A stretch of 64,000 bases of DNA, from positions 5,135,725 through 5,199,724 of the forward strand of contig NZ_DF820425.1 of assembly GCF_000617845.2 (NCBI RefSeq), in the 5' to 3' direction. Position 1 is the first letter of the stretch; each line of letters starts with the position of its first letter. The position numbers were made by a program, and so were the translations under genes. Positions 9,615 to 19,358 of the stretch are shown in pieces. Below the pieces are notes generated by a model. The model was given only the letters and a program-made list of their open reading frames with translations, made no database searches and was not told where the DNA came from. Source of the stretch: Bradyrhizobium sp. DOA9 (GTDB taxonomy: Bacteria > Pseudomonadota > Alphaproteobacteria > Rhizobiales > Xanthobacteraceae).

Positions 9615-11042
9615 ATGTCCGATTCCGTCGTCACGCGCTTCGCTCCCTCGCCGACCGGCTTCCTCCACATCGGGGGCGCCCGCACGGCGCTGTTCAACTG
9701 GCTCTACGCCAAGAAGCATGGCGGCAAGATGCTGCTGCGGATCGAGGACACCGACCGGGAACGCTCCACCGAGGCTGCGATCGGCGCCATTCTCGACGGG
9801 CTGAAGTGGCTGGAGCTCGGCTGGGACGGCGAGGTCATCTACCAGTTCGCCCGCGCCGCCCGCCACCGCGAGGTCGCCGAGCAGCTGCTGGCCGCCGGCA
9901 AGGCCTATCGCTGCTACGCCACCGCCGAGGAGCTCGCCGCCATGCGCGAGAAGGCGCGCGCAGAGGGCCGCACCCGCCTCTATGACGGCATGTGGCGCGA
10001 CCGCGATCCCGCGACGGCTCCGAGCGACGTCAAGCCCACCATCCGCCTGCGCGCGCCGCAGACCGGCGAGACCGTGATCGAGGACCAGGTCCAGGGCCGC
10101 GTGGTCTGGCAGAACGAGAACCTCGACGATCTCGTCCTGCTGCGCGGCGACGGCAATCCGACCTACATGCTTGCGGTCGTGGTCGACGACCACGACATGG
10201 GCGTCACCCATGTGATCCGCGGCGACGACCACCTGATCAACGCCGCCCGGCAGAAGCAGATCTACGATGCCATGGGATGGGCGCTGCCGAGCATGTCCCA
10301 CATCCCGCTGATCCACGGCCCGGACGGCTCCAAACTGTCCAAGCGGCACGGCGCGCTCGGCGTCGATGCCTACCGTGCCATGGGCTACCTGCCGGCTGCG
10401 CTGCGCAACTACCTGGTCCGGCTCGGCTGGAGCCACGGCGACCAGGAGATCTTCTCGACCGAGGAGATGATCGAAGCGTTCGATCTCGCCAGCGTCGGCC
10501 GCGCCGCCGCCCGCTTCGATTTCGCCAAGCTGGAAAACCTCAACGGCCATTACATCCGCCACGCCGACGATCAATCCCTCGTGAGGATGTTCGAGGACGT
10601 GCTCGACCACATCGTGCCGAGCCGCGACGAGATCAAGGCCAAGTTAAACGACACCACGCGCGCGCAGCTTCTCAAGGCCATGCCGGCCCTCAAGGAGCGC
10701 GCCAAGACCTTGATCGAGCTGATCGACGGCGCCCATTTCATCTTCGCCGACCGGCCGCTCGCGCCCGATCCCAAGGCGCAGGCGCTGCTGACGCCCGAAA
10801 ACCGCAAGCTGATCGGCCAGCTTCATTCCGCGCTGGAGAAAGTCGAGACGTGGAGCGGCGCCAGCACGGAGGCGGCGCTGCGCGCCTTTGCCGAGGAAAA
10901 TAGTCTCAAGCTCGGCGCGGTCGCCCAGCCGCTCAGGGCGGCGCTCACCGGACGGACGACGTCGCCTGGTATATTCGAGGTTTTGGACGTGCTCGGACGC
11001 CAGGAGAGCCTCGCCCGGCTCGAGGACCAGTCTACGACGTAA
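9615..11042 (+). CDS. gltX: Glutamyl-tRNA synthetase
   Basis: GluRS, 475 residues, charges tRNA-Glu. Class I motifs are clear: [18 protein letters not shown] (HIGH, near residue 10) and [10 protein letters not shown] (KMSKS, near residue 243), with a helical anticodon-binding C-terminus. Rhizobial genomes often have two gltX copies, one of which can mischarge tRNA-Gln; with glnS next door this copy may be the discriminating enzyme (inference). It reads toward gltA. Confidence 0.97.
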   Translation: MSDSVVTRFAPSPTGFLHIGGARTALFNWLYAKKHGGKMLLRIEDTDRERSTEAAIGAILDGLKWLELGWDGEVIYQFARAARHREVAEQLLAAGKAYRCYATAEELAAMREKARAEGRTRLYDGMWRDRDPATAPSDVKPTIRLRAPQTGETVIEDQVQGRVVWQNENLDDLVLLRGDGNPTYMLAVVVDDHDMGVTHVIRGDDHLINAARQKQIYDAMGWALPSMSHIPLIHGPDGSKLSKRHGALGVDAYRAMGYLPAALRNYLVRLGWSHGDQEIFSTEEMIEAFDLASVGRAAARFDFAKLENLNGHYIRHADDQSLVRMFEDVLDHIVPSRDEIKAKLNDTTRAQLLKAMPALKERAKTLIELIDGAHFIFADRPLAPDPKAQALLTPENRKLIGQLHSALEKVETWSGASTEAALRAFAEENSLKLGAVAQPLRAALTGRTTSPGIFEVLDVLGRQESLARLEDQSTT

Positions 11043-11186
11043 GTCGACCATGCGAGTGGCCATCTTGCAGCGCACATAGCAATAATATACCCATCTCCCC
11101 GTACATTCTGGAACATCCGGCCTGCCCCATTTCTCCCTTGGGGGACTCCGGCTCCGGCCCGTTTCACCACACATCGGGGACCTCTG

Positions 11187-12488
11187 ATGGACGCAAAAGA
11201 AAGCCCAAAGACCGCGACGCTGACGGTCGGAAACAAGAATTTCGATCTCCCGATCCTCAGCGGCAGCGTCGGGCCTGACGTCGTCGATATCGGCAAGCTC
11301 TACGGCCAGTCCGGCCTGTTCACCTACGATCCGGGCTTCACCTCGACCGCGAGCTGCCAGTCCAAGATCACCTATATCGACGGCGACGCGGGCGTGCTGG
11401 AATACCGCGGCTACCCGATCGAGCAGCTCGCCGAGCACGGCGACTTCCTGGAGACCTGCTATCTCCTGCTCTACGGGAACCTGCCGACCGCCGCCCAGAA
11501 GAAGGATTTCGACTACCGCGTGACCCATCACACGATGGTGCACGAGCAGATGGCCCGCTTCTTCCAGGGCTTCCGCCGCGACGCCCACCCGATGGCGATC
11601 ATGGTTGCGGCCGTCGGCGCCCTCGCCGCGTTCTATCACGATAGCACCGACATCAACGATCCGAAGCAGCGCATGATCGCCTCCATGCGCATGATCGCGA
11701 AGATCCCGACGCTGGCTGCGATGGCCTACAAATACACCGTCGGCCAGCCCTTCGTTTATCCCAAGAACTCGCTCGGCTTTGCCGAGAACTTCCTCAACAT
11801 GTGCTTCGCGGTGCCCTGCGAGGACTACAAGGTCAGCCCGGTTCTCGCCGACGCGCTGGAGAAGATCTTCATCCTGCACGCCGACCACGAGCAGAACGCT
11901 TCGACCTCGACGGTGCGCATCGCCGGCTCCTCGGGCGCCAACCCGTTCGCCTGCATCGCGGCCGGCATCGCCTGCCTCTGGGGCCCGGCCCATGGCGGCG
12001 CCAACGAGGCCGCGCTGAACATGCTCTATCAGATCGGCACGGTCGACAAGATCCCCGAGTTCATCGCCAAGGTGAAGGACAAGAACTCCGAAGTCCGCCT
12101 GATGGGCTTCGGCCACCGGGTCTACAAGAACTACGATCCGCGCGCCAAGATCATGCAGAAGATGTGTCATGCCGTGCTCAAGGAGACCGGCCATGGCGAC
12201 GATCCGATGCTGAAGGTGGCGATGGAGCTCGAGAAGATCGCGCTCAGCGACCAGTACTTCATCGACCGCAAGCTCTACCCGAACGTCGACTTCTATTCGG
12301 GCATCACGCTGAAGGCGATGGGTTTCCCGGTCTCGATGTTCACCGTGCTGTTCGCGGTCGCCCGCACCGTCGGCTGGATCAGCCAGTGGAGCGAGATGAT
12401 CGAGGATCCCCAGCAGAAGATCGGCCGCCCGCGCCAGCTCTACACCGGCGTCGCCAAGCGCGATTACGTGCCGATCGACAAGCGCTAA
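11187..12488 (+). CDS. gltA: Citrate synthase (type II, hexameric class)
   Basis: It condenses acetyl-CoA with oxaloacetate in the TCA cycle. The 433-aa product shows the family's catalytic elements: His in [11 protein letters not shown], His in [14 protein letters not shown] and Asp in NVDFYSGI. The N-terminal beta-rich segment ([14 protein letters not shown]) is typical of the Gram-negative NADH-sensitive form. GGGGA lies about 6 nt before ATG. A 145-bp leader separates it from gltX, and a strong intrinsic terminator follows. Confidence 0.97.
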   Translation: MDAKESPKTATLTVGNKNFDLPILSGSVGPDVVDIGKLYGQSGLFTYDPGFTSTASCQSKITYIDGDAGVLEYRGYPIEQLAEHGDFLETCYLLLYGNLPTAAQKKDFDYRVTHHTMVHEQMARFFQGFRRDAHPMAIMVAAVGALAAFYHDSTDINDPKQRMIASMRMIAKIPTLAAMAYKYTVGQPFVYPKNSLGFAENFLNMCFAVPCEDYKVSPVLADALEKIFILHADHEQNASTSTVRIAGSSGANPFACIAAGIACLWGPAHGGANEAALNMLYQIGTVDKIPEFIAKVKDKNSEVRLMGFGHRVYKNYDPRAKIMQKMCHAVLKETGHGDDPMLKVAMELEKIALSDQYFIDRKLYPNVDFYSGITLKAMGFPVSMFTVLFAVARTVGWISQWSEMIEDPQQKIGRPRQLYTGVAKRDYVPIDKR

Positions 12489-12508
12489 CGTCAGCCATCA
12501 CGGCTTCG

Positions 12509-12543
12509 AAACGGCGTCATCGCAAGATGGCGCCGTTTTCATT
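12509..12543 (+). terminator. Intrinsic terminator of gltA
   Basis: A 13-bp stem AAACGGCGTCATC / GATGGCGCCGTTT (one G-U pair) with a GCAA tetraloop is followed by ttcattt, 20 nt after the gltA stop. It is a classic rho-independent terminator. Confidence 0.85.
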
Positions 12544-12641
12544 TGAGAGACGGAGCACGCCACCGATCCATGCTGCCGCGCACAACAACAAGTCCATGCT
12601 AACGGCGGCAGGCGCCTTGACAGCCCAAATGCTCCGCGCGC

Positions 12642-12662
12642 ATTCTTACACTAAGTAAGAAT
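12642..12662 (+). promoter_or_regulatory. Palindromic operator candidate at ROK gene start
   Basis: ATTCTTAC-actaa-GTAAGAAT is a perfect 8-bp inverted repeat with a 5-nt spacer, ending on the first bases of the putative start codon at 12661. A TTGACA hexamer lies at 12617-12622. The position suits autorepression by the ROK regulator encoded immediately downstream. Confidence 0.55.
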
Positions 12663-13851
12663 GACGACAGGGATGGAAATGCCGGAGCAGCCGAGAAGTC
12701 GGCGGCAGACGCGTGCTGCCATTTTGACTCATTTGCTTCAGTCGGGCGGCTCGTTTCGTCCGCCGCTGGCCAAGGCCGTGCGCCTGTCGGAAGCGAGCCT
12801 GTCGCGCATCCTGCTTGACCTGAAGGCCGAGGGCCTGATCGAGGAAGTGCGGCGCCCTGCCCCTTACGTCGGCGGCCCGACCGGCCTCGTGTTGCTCGAC
12901 GGCGCGGTGGCGCTTGCAGCCTTCGAACTGACGGCGCAGCGGCTCAGCGTCGGTGTCGGCGGCCTGTCGGGCGAATTGCACTACACCGAGCAGGTGCCGC
13001 TGCCGAAGACGCCGAATGCCGAGACCGTCGGCCGGGCGTTTCGCGAAGCGATGACGTTGCTGCGCGACTGGACGCGACGCCGCCGGATCACCCTGTCCCA
13101 GATCGGCGTCTCGATTCCCGGCCTCGGCCGCCTCAGCATCTCGGCCAATCCGATCATTCCCTGCGACGTCGCTCGCATCGGTGACATGTTCGGCGAGATG
13201 TTCGCCGGCGTGCCGCTCGAATTCACCAATTCTGTCGTCGCGCATGCCACCTTTCATCGCTGCCGCACGGAAAACTATCCGTTCAGCGACACGCATCTGT
13301 TCGTGCTCGTCAGCCACGGTGTCGCCGGCGCCTGGATGGATGATCCGGCCGAGGCCGATGCCCTGCAGCCGATCGAGCTCGGCCACATGGTATTCGGTCC
13401 TGACGGACCGCGCTGCCGCTGCGGACATCACGGCTGCGTCGAGGCCTACGCGTCGATCCCCGCGCTGGCCGAGCTTCTCGGCGTTTCCGAAATCGAGCTG
13501 CTCCAGCTCGGCAACGAATGGGTGAACACGGTCCCGATCCCATCGCGCGTGCGGCAGGAATTGCGCCGGCGGCTGTTCCGGCTCGGTCTTGCGATCGGCA
13601 ACACGCTGAACGTCAAGCCGTGCGGCGGCGTTGCGATCAGCGGCTGGCCGTCGCTTCTGTCGGACGAGGATCGGAAAGCACTGGTCGACGGGATCGACGC
13701 CTGCCTGCTGGGCGGACGCAAATTGGCGCAGGTCTCGCTCGCCTTCGTGCCGCCCTCGACCGGCAACGACCCGCAGGCTGCGCTCGCCTTCGCCGCCTTC
13801 TGTCTCGCCAGCCGCGGCGGCATGCCAACGGCATCGACGGAGGCGGCCTGA
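12661..13851 (+). CDS. ROK-family transcriptional regulator
   Basis: A 396-residue sugar-responsive repressor. The N-terminal winged helix-turn-helix (about residues 15-65, with SEASLSRILLDLKAEGLI) is followed by a ROK sugar-kinase-like domain with the zinc-binding signature CRCGHHGCVEAY. It heads the ABC importer operon and probably senses the imported sugar or its product (inference). The start is uncertain: ATG 12661 lacks a Shine-Dalgarno, whereas a later in-frame ATG at 12679 has AGGGA nearby. A perfect palindrome overlaps the 5' end. Confidence 0.88.
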   Translation: MTTGMEMPEQPRSRRQTRAAILTHLLQSGGSFRPPLAKAVRLSEASLSRILLDLKAEGLIEEVRRPAPYVGGPTGLVLLDGAVALAAFELTAQRLSVGVGGLSGELHYTEQVPLPKTPNAETVGRAFREAMTLLRDWTRRRRITLSQIGVSIPGLGRLSISANPIIPCDVARIGDMFGEMFAGVPLEFTNSVVAHATFHRCRTENYPFSDTHLFVLVSHGVAGAWMDDPAEADALQPIELGHMVFGPDGPRCRCGHHGCVEAYASIPALAELLGVSEIELLQLGNEWVNTVPIPSRVRQELRRRLFRLGLAIGNTLNVKPCGGVAISGWPSLLSDEDRKALVDGIDACLLGGRKLAQVSLAFVPPSTGNDPQAALAFAAFCLASRGGMPTASTEAA

Positions 13852-13911
13852 CATGCGCTGAGCCTGAACGACCCCACAAGGGCGAAAGATTTCACACCGG
13901 GAGGAACTGCC

Positions 13912-15198
13912 ATGCCGATCACAACAACAAGGCGTCGTCTGCTCGCTGGATCTGCTGCCGCGCTCGCATTTCCGCACCTTGCCCGCGCGCAAGGCGCGGC
14001 CAAGCCGCGACTGACCGCGATCTCGCAATGGTCTGCGGGCAGCGACGGGGCGGCCATTACGGCGCTCGGCAAGAAATTCGAGGAGAAGGGCGGGGTCTGG
14101 CAGCACTCGCCGGTCCCCGGCTTCACCACCGAGATGATGAACAAGCTGCGCGCGCAAATCATGGCCGGCGATCCGCCCGCCTGCTCGCAGCTCAAAGGTC
14201 CCGAGATTGCGGCCTGGTCGAAGATTGCCCCGACCGTCAATCTCGACGCTCTCGTCGCGGCCGCCGGCTACGAGAAGGTGGTCGCTCCGGACCTTGCAAA
14301 ACTGCACAAGCCCGGCGGCAAATGGATTGCGCTGCCGCTGCAGATCTACAGCACCAACATGCTGTTCCTGTCCAAGCGCGCGATGGACAAGGCCAAGGCG
14401 GACAAGGTCCCCGTCACCTGGGCCGACTTCAACGACCTCGCCGAAAAGATGAAGGCGGGCGGCGTCGCCTCTCCCATCGCCAACGGCGGCACCCGCCCTG
14501 ACGACGGACAGAAGTTCGAGGCCGCTCTCGCCGGCATCAGTCCCCTCGCCTATCGCGCGGCCATCATGAATCTCGATAAGAAGGCCCTCGAGGGTCCCGA
14601 GATCAAGGCCGCGTTCGCCCAGCTGCGCAAGATCGCCGACTGGATGGACCCCAACGTCGGCGCCCAGCATTTTTCGACCAACCTGAAGCGCTTCATCGAC
14701 GGCGACATGGGCATGATGATCATGGGCGGCTGGGCGCAGGGCGTATTGCGCAATGCCGGCTTCAAGCTCGAGGACTTCATGATTACGCCGGGTCCGAGCG
14801 ACAACGGCAAGCCAGTCTTCCTGTTGAATGCCGATGCCTTCATCTTCTGGCAACGCAAGGAGGCGGACCTGCAGGCCGGCCAGACGCTGATGGCCCAGCT
14901 CGTCATGGATCCGGCGATTCAGACGATGTATTCGCAGATCACTGGCTCCATCCCGGTGCGCACCGATGTCGACCTGTCCGGTGAAGGCTGGTCGGATGGG
15001 CAACGAACGACCGCAAAGGCCCTGAAGGACGCCATCGCCAGCAATCAGGCCGTCCTCAGCATGGCGCACAACATGGCGCAGGAAAACGGCATGACGGCCG
15101 CGATGATCGACGTGATCACGGAGTACGTGAAGAACAAGTCGATCAAGCCCGAGCAGGCGGCCACGCGCCTCGCCGAGGCCGTCGAGGGCGCGCGTTGA
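13912..15198 (+). CDS. Carbohydrate ABC transporter substrate-binding protein
   Basis: A 428-aa periplasmic protein of the family-1 (MalE/UgpB-like) solute-binding group. The N-terminus TTRRRLLAGSAAALAFPHLARA is a Tat-type signal (RRxLL followed by a moderately hydrophobic h-region and an AxA cleavage site). The mature part has the family's MSKLRAQ-like helix (MMNKLRAQIMAGDPP), WADFNDLAEKM and the GDMGMMIMGGWAQG ligand-lobe motif. It is followed by two permeases and an ATPase. The ligand is probably a mono- or oligosaccharide or polyol, not assignable from sequence alone. Confidence 0.9.
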   Translation: MPITTTRRRLLAGSAAALAFPHLARAQGAAKPRLTAISQWSAGSDGAAITALGKKFEEKGGVWQHSPVPGFTTEMMNKLRAQIMAGDPPACSQLKGPEIAAWSKIAPTVNLDALVAAAGYEKVVAPDLAKLHKPGGKWIALPLQIYSTNMLFLSKRAMDKAKADKVPVTWADFNDLAEKMKAGGVASPIANGGTRPDDGQKFEAALAGISPLAYRAAIMNLDKKALEGPEIKAAFAQLRKIADWMDPNVGAQHFSTNLKRFIDGDMGMMIMGGWAQGVLRNAGFKLEDFMITPGPSDNGKPVFLLNADAFIFWQRKEADLQAGQTLMAQLVMDPAIQTMYSQITGSIPVRTDVDLSGEGWSDGQRTTAKALKDAIASNQAVLSMAHNMAQENGMTAAMIDVITEYVKNKSIKPEQAATRLAEAVEGAR

Positions 15199-16118
15199 GC
15201 AATGCCGCTGCGATGAGACCGGGCCGGCCGGCGCTTCCCGAATGGGTACGCCGGCTGCCCGAATATCTGATGATCTGGGTGCCGCTGCTGCTGTCGGCCG
15301 CGCATCTGGTGTCGTTCTCGCTGTGGACGATCTGGATCTCGTTCACGCCGTCCACGCTGGTCCCCGTTACGGGCTGGGTGGGCTTTCGCAACTACACGGC
15401 GGTCGCGGCATCGCGGAACTGGCAGATCGCCTTCGACAATCTGCTGCTGTTCGGCAGCGCCTTCGTGCTGTTGAGCGCAGCGACCGGCCTCATCCTCGCG
15501 ATCCTGCTCGATCAGCGCATTCGCGGCGAGAACGTGCTGCGATCCATCTTCCTCTATCCCCTGGCGGTGTCGTTCGTGGTCACCGGCACGGTCTGGAGCT
15601 GGCTGCTCAATCCCGGGCTCGGCATCCAGAAGCTGGTCCACGACCTCGGCTGGACCTCCTTCAAGTTCGACTGGCTGATCGACCGCGACATGGCGATCTG
15701 GACCATCGTCGTCGCTGCGATCTGGCAATCCTCGGGCTTTGCCATGGCGCTCTTCCTTGCCGGCCTTCGCTCCGTCGATTCCGACATCATCAAGGCCGCG
15801 CAGATCGACGGCGCGGGACCGGTCCGAACCTACCGGCGCATCATCCTGCCGTCGCTGTGGCCAATCACTATCACGGTCGTCGTGATCCAGCTGCAGTTCG
15901 CGATTTCGACCTTCGATCTCGTGCGCGCACTCACCAACGGCGGGCCGGGAATCGCGACCCAGCTGCCGGCACTGGTGGTGTACGATCTGATGTTCCAGCG
16001 CAGCCTGCTCGGCCGCGGCGCGGCGGCGGCCGTGCTCATGTTGCTCATTCTTCTCGCGGTACTGCTGCCCTATGCGGCGTGGCGATATATCCAGCGACGG
16101 CGGGCCGCCCATGCCTGA
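15195..16118 (+). CDS. Sugar ABC transporter permease (MalF type)
   Basis: A 307-residue inner-membrane permease with about six transmembrane helices and the EAA-loop motif KAAQIDGAGPVRTYRRIILP that docks on the ATPase. The TTG start at 15195 overlaps the stop of the binding-protein gene and has GAGGG 6 nt upstream; an in-frame ATG at 15213 is an alternative. The 3' end overlaps the next permease by 8 nt, so translation is coupled. Confidence 0.9.
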   Translation: MSNAAAMRPGRPALPEWVRRLPEYLMIWVPLLLSAAHLVSFSLWTIWISFTPSTLVPVTGWVGFRNYTAVAASRNWQIAFDNLLLFGSAFVLLSAATGLILAILLDQRIRGENVLRSIFLYPLAVSFVVTGTVWSWLLNPGLGIQKLVHDLGWTSFKFDWLIDRDMAIWTIVVAAIWQSSGFAMALFLAGLRSVDSDIIKAAQIDGAGPVRTYRRIILPSLWPITITVVVIQLQFAISTFDLVRALTNGGPGIATQLPALVVYDLMFQRSLLGRGAAAAVLMLLILLAVLLPYAAWRYIQRRRAAHA

Positions 16119-16968
16119 TCGCAGCTTCGCACCAAGCCGGATCTTGATTTATCTCGCGGTTTTCTTGATCGCCGCGGCCTGGCTCGCGCCGCTGGTCGTC
16201 GTGGTGCTGAACTCGCTGCGGAGCAACGAGGAGATCGCGCAGGGATCGATGATCGGCTGGCCGCAGCATGTCGCCTGGCGCAATTACGCCGCAGCCTGGA
16301 GCGGCTTCTGCGTCGCCGAGACCTGCGCCGGCATCCGGCCCTACATGCTGAATTCCGCGCTGGTCACGATTCCCGCCACGATCTTATCGACCCTGCTCGG
16401 CGCAATCGCGGGGTACGCCGTGTCGCTCTGGCGCTTTCGCGGCGACAACTGGATCTACGGCATCGTGACGCTCGGCCTGTTCCTCCCCCAGCAGATGCGC
16501 CTGCTGCCCTGGACCATCGTGCTGCGCGACGTCGGCCTCATCAACACGCTGACCGGCCTCGTGCTGATCCACACCATCCAGGGCCTCTCCTTCACCACGT
16601 TGTTCTGCCGCAACTATTACGTCGCCATTCCCCCTGAATTGATCCGGGCCGCGCGCATCGACGGCGCGGGCTTCTTCCGCATCTTCTGGCGCATTATCCT
16701 GCCGCTCTCCGGCCCGATCCTGATCGTCACGGTGATCTGGCAGTTCACCCATATCTGGAACGAGTTCCTCTATGGCGTGACGTTCACCACCGGCCAGCAG
16801 CAGCCCGTCACCGCAGCGCTCATCGCGCTGTCCGCCGCGGTCGCCGATATCCCGCAGCATGGGGTGCAGAGCGCCGCAGTGATCATCGCCGCGCTGCCCA
16901 CGCTGTTGATCTACCTGCTCGCCGGCAAGTACTTCGTCCGCGGCCTGACTGCCGGGGCCGTGAAATGA
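16111..16968 (+). CDS. Sugar ABC transporter permease (MalG type)
   Basis: A 285-residue inner-membrane permease with six predicted helices and the EAA-loop RAARIDGAGFFRIFWRIILP. ATG 16111 (MPDRSFAPSR) is chosen over an upstream frame start because it precedes the first membrane helix and overlaps the previous gene, as is usual in these operons. With the preceding gene it forms the heterodimeric channel of the importer. Confidence 0.92.
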   Translation: MPDRSFAPSRILIYLAVFLIAAAWLAPLVVVVLNSLRSNEEIAQGSMIGWPQHVAWRNYAAAWSGFCVAETCAGIRPYMLNSALVTIPATILSTLLGAIAGYAVSLWRFRGDNWIYGIVTLGLFLPQQMRLLPWTIVLRDVGLINTLTGLVLIHTIQGLSFTTLFCRNYYVAIPPELIRAARIDGAGFFRIFWRIILPLSGPILIVTVIWQFTHIWNEFLYGVTFTTGQQQPVTAALIALSAAVADIPQHGVQSAAVIIAALPTLLIYLLAGKYFVRGLTAGAVK

Positions 16969-16993
16969 TGGAGTTGCCGTCAATGGAGTTGTC

Positions 16994-18103
16994 ATGGCAG
17001 CACTGAGCATCCGCGCCCTGTCCAAGCGTTACGCCAATCTGGAGGTGCTGAAGGACATCGCGCTCGACATCGAGAGCGGCGAGTTCACCGTGCTGGTCGG
17101 CCCGTCCGGCTGCGGCAAGTCCACGCTGCTCAACATCGTCGCCGGGCTCGACCGCCCGAGCGCGGGAACGATCGAGATTGGCGGGCGCGTCGTCAATGAC
17201 GTCGCGCCGAAAGACCGCGACATCGCCATGGTGTTCCAGTCCTACGCGCTCTATCCCTCGATGACGGTGCGCCAGAACATCACCTTCGGCATGGAATGCC
17301 GCCACGTTCCCAAGGCCGAGCAGGACGCTGCGGTCGGCAATGTCGCAAAGCTGCTCCAGATCGAGCCGCTGCTCGGCCGCAAGCCCTCGCAATTGTCCGG
17401 CGGCCAGCGCCAGCGCGTGGCGATGGGGCGCGCGCTGGTGCGCAATCCCCTGCTCTTCCTGTTCGACGAGCCGCTCTCCAACCTCGACGCCAAGCTGCGC
17501 GTCGAGATGCGGATGGAGATCAAGCGCCTGCACCAGCGCATCGGCGCTACCATCGTCTATGTCACCCACGACCAGATCGAGGCGATGACGATGGCGACGC
17601 GTATCGCCGTGATGCATCAGGGCAGCGTGCAGCAATTCGCCGACCCCGACACCGTGTACCGCTATCCCGCCAATCTGTTCGTCGCCCGCTTCATGGGCTC
17701 GCCGCCGATGAACACCATGCCGGCGCGGCTCGAGGCCGAAAATGGCGGCCCGGTCGTCGTGATCGGCGCGGGGCGGCCGGACGAGCTTCGTCTGCGCCTC
17801 GCGGGATACGACGCCGCAGCCCCCTTTGTCGGGCGCAAGGTGGTGTTCGGAATCCGGCCGGAATGCATTGCCGAGGGCAGCCGCACGTTTTCCAGCGAAG
17901 CGCCCGTCATCGTCGAGGCGCCGGTGGAGCTGGTCGAGCCGACCGGTGCCGAGACGATGGTGTTGCTGCGGCTCGCCGGCGAGCCCGCGATGGCGCGAAT
18001 CTCGCCGGATATCCGTCCCGCGTCCGGCGCGACCGCCGCCTTCGCGCTCGACACCCGCCGCATTTGCCTGTTCGACCCCGAGACGGAGCGACTGATCGCA
18101 TGA
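16994..18103 (+). CDS. Sugar ABC transporter ATP-binding protein (MsmX/UgpC type)
   Basis: A 369-residue ATPase that powers the importer. It has Walker A GPSGCGKST, Q-loop VFQSYALYPSM, signature LSGGQRQRV, Walker B LFLFDEPLSNLD and the H-loop VTHDQIEAM, then a C-terminal TOBE/OB regulatory domain (about residues 240-365). The last four bases form ATGA with the next gene, so the downstream dehydrogenase is translationally coupled. Confidence 0.94.
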   Translation: MAALSIRALSKRYANLEVLKDIALDIESGEFTVLVGPSGCGKSTLLNIVAGLDRPSAGTIEIGGRVVNDVAPKDRDIAMVFQSYALYPSMTVRQNITFGMECRHVPKAEQDAAVGNVAKLLQIEPLLGRKPSQLSGGQRQRVAMGRALVRNPLLFLFDEPLSNLDAKLRVEMRMEIKRLHQRIGATIVYVTHDQIEAMTMATRIAVMHQGSVQQFADPDTVYRYPANLFVARFMGSPPMNTMPARLEAENGGPVVVIGAGRPDELRLRLAGYDAAAPFVGRKVVFGIRPECIAEGSRTFSSEAPVIVEAPVELVEPTGAETMVLLRLAGEPAMARISPDIRPASGATAAFALDTRRICLFDPETERLIA

Positions 18104-18867
18104 CGAAGACGACCTATTCCAGCCTTGCCGGCCGCGTGGTCCTGATCACCGGAGGAGCCAGCGGCATCGGCGCCGCCTTCGTCCGGGCCTTCGCGGGCCA
18201 AGGTGCCCGCGTCGCCTTCCTCGACATCGACAAGGACGCCGGCGAAGCCCTGGTGCGGGAGATTGCGGCCTCGTCCGGGGCCGCGCCGCTGTTCGTGCCC
18301 TGCGATCTCCTCGACATCGATGCCTTGCGCAAGGCGATGGCAGAAATCCACCGTTCGCTCGGCGATGCCGCCGTTCTCGTCAACAACGCCGCCAACGATC
18401 AACGCCAGGTTCTCGCCGAGGTGACGCCGGCCGAGTTCGACTGGATGGTCGGCGTCAATCTCAAGCACGTCTTCTTCGCCGCGCAAGCGGTGGTGCCGCA
18501 GATGCAGGCGCGCGGCGGCGGCTCGATCATCAACATGTCGTCGATCGCATGGATGCGCGGCGCGCCGGCGCTGCCGGTCTATGCCGCGGCGAAAGCGGCG
18601 ATCGTCGGCTTCACCAACTCGCTGGCGCGGTCGGTCGGCCCCGATCGCATTCGCGTCAACGCGATCGCGCCGGGCATGGTGATCACCGAGCGCCAGCGCC
18701 GGCTGTGGTATCCGGACGATCGGGTCATCGCCGAGATGCGCTCCCGCCAGGCCGTTCCGGATGCGGTGACGCCCGAGGATATCGCCAACATGGCGCTATT
18801 CCTCGCTTCCGACGAAAGCCTGCGCATCACCAGCCAGTGTTTCAGGGTCGATGGCGGACTCGCCTAG
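18100..18867 (+). CDS. SDR-family dehydrogenase, probably acting on the imported sugar
   Basis: A 255-aa classical short-chain dehydrogenase. It has the nucleotide-binding GGASGIGA (residues 18-25), Asp in FLDIDKDAG (favouring NAD), NNA, the catalytic Ser in INMSSIAW and the YxxxK pair in VYAAAKAAIVG. The C-terminal stretch TERQRRLWYP resembles aldose 1-dehydrogenases of oxidative pentose/hexose pathways (recollection). The ATGA overlap with the transporter ATPase suggests oxidation of the transported sugar as the first catabolic step (inference). No kinase or hydrolase is in the operon. Confidence 0.88.
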   Translation: MTKTTYSSLAGRVVLITGGASGIGAAFVRAFAGQGARVAFLDIDKDAGEALVREIAASSGAAPLFVPCDLLDIDALRKAMAEIHRSLGDAAVLVNNAANDQRQVLAEVTPAEFDWMVGVNLKHVFFAAQAVVPQMQARGGGSIINMSSIAWMRGAPALPVYAAAKAAIVGFTNSLARSVGPDRIRVNAIAPGMVITERQRRLWYPDDRVIAEMRSRQAVPDAVTPEDIANMALFLASDESLRITSQCFRVDGGLA

Positions 18868-18935
18868 GGCGGGTCCGCATAAGACCGTTCGAGTCCTCTT
18901 TGCTTGGCCCTCCGTGGCTTTCGACAATAATGGTC

Positions 18936-18959
18936 GGAACCAGGAAACCTTGGGACGTT
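18936..18959 (+). promoter_or_regulatory. EcfG-like general-stress promoter candidate
   Basis: GGAAC (18936-18940), 15 nt, then CGTT (18956-18959). Alphaproteobacterial EcfG promoters have GGAAC and CGTT elements, usually quoted with 16-17 nt spacing, so this is one base short. It lies about 40 nt before a small exported protein gene with its own GGAGGAA site. Confidence 0.4.
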
Positions 18960-18997
18960 CGCGCGTTTAGGGGCCGGAGCAAGCGGTGGAGGAAGAC

Positions 18998-19315
18998 ATG
19001 CGAACAGCAATTCTCGCATTGATTGTAGTTGCCGGAAGCGCAATTGCTTTCCAAGCAACGGCCCAACAGCAAAAGGCCGCACCCAGTGAGCAAACCAAGG
19101 AGGAGATGAACCGGGATGTAGACCAGGGACTCAAGGCTGGCCAGCCCAATGAGCAGATGCAGCGCGAAGCAGACAAAGGGATCAAGACTCGCAACTCCGG
19201 AGAGTCCGGATACGTGGCCGATCAAGACAAGCCCGCCGCTTCCCCGCATCCACCGGGCCGACCGGGAAGTGAGCAGACCACCGGCTCGGGTGGTCAGACC
19301 GGCACTCCGAAATAG
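18998..19315 (+). CDS. Small exported hydrophilic protein (105 aa)
   Basis: The N-terminus MRTAILALIVVAGSAIAFQATAQ is a Sec signal peptide with an AxA-type cleavage site. The mature part is low-complexity and very hydrophilic, rich in Gln, Lys, Glu, Gly and Pro, with no fold recognised and probably disordered in the periplasm. ATG 18998 is chosen because GGAGGAA lies 3 nt upstream; an in-frame GTG at 18986 is less suitable. An EcfG-like promoter upstream hints at a stress role. Confidence 0.7.
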   Translation: MRTAILALIVVAGSAIAFQATAQQQKAAPSEQTKEEMNRDVDQGLKAGQPNEQMQREADKGIKTRNSGESGYVADQDKPAASPHPPGRPGSEQTTGSGGQTGTPK

Positions 19316-19358
19316 AGCATGTGGAGTGGCCTGGACGTGATTGCAGCCGTGAGAACGC

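Noticed and set aside
11064-11086. Possible gltA promoter (TTGCAG and TATACC)
   Set aside because: Spacing of about 15 nt and weak -10 similarity; not enough to call.
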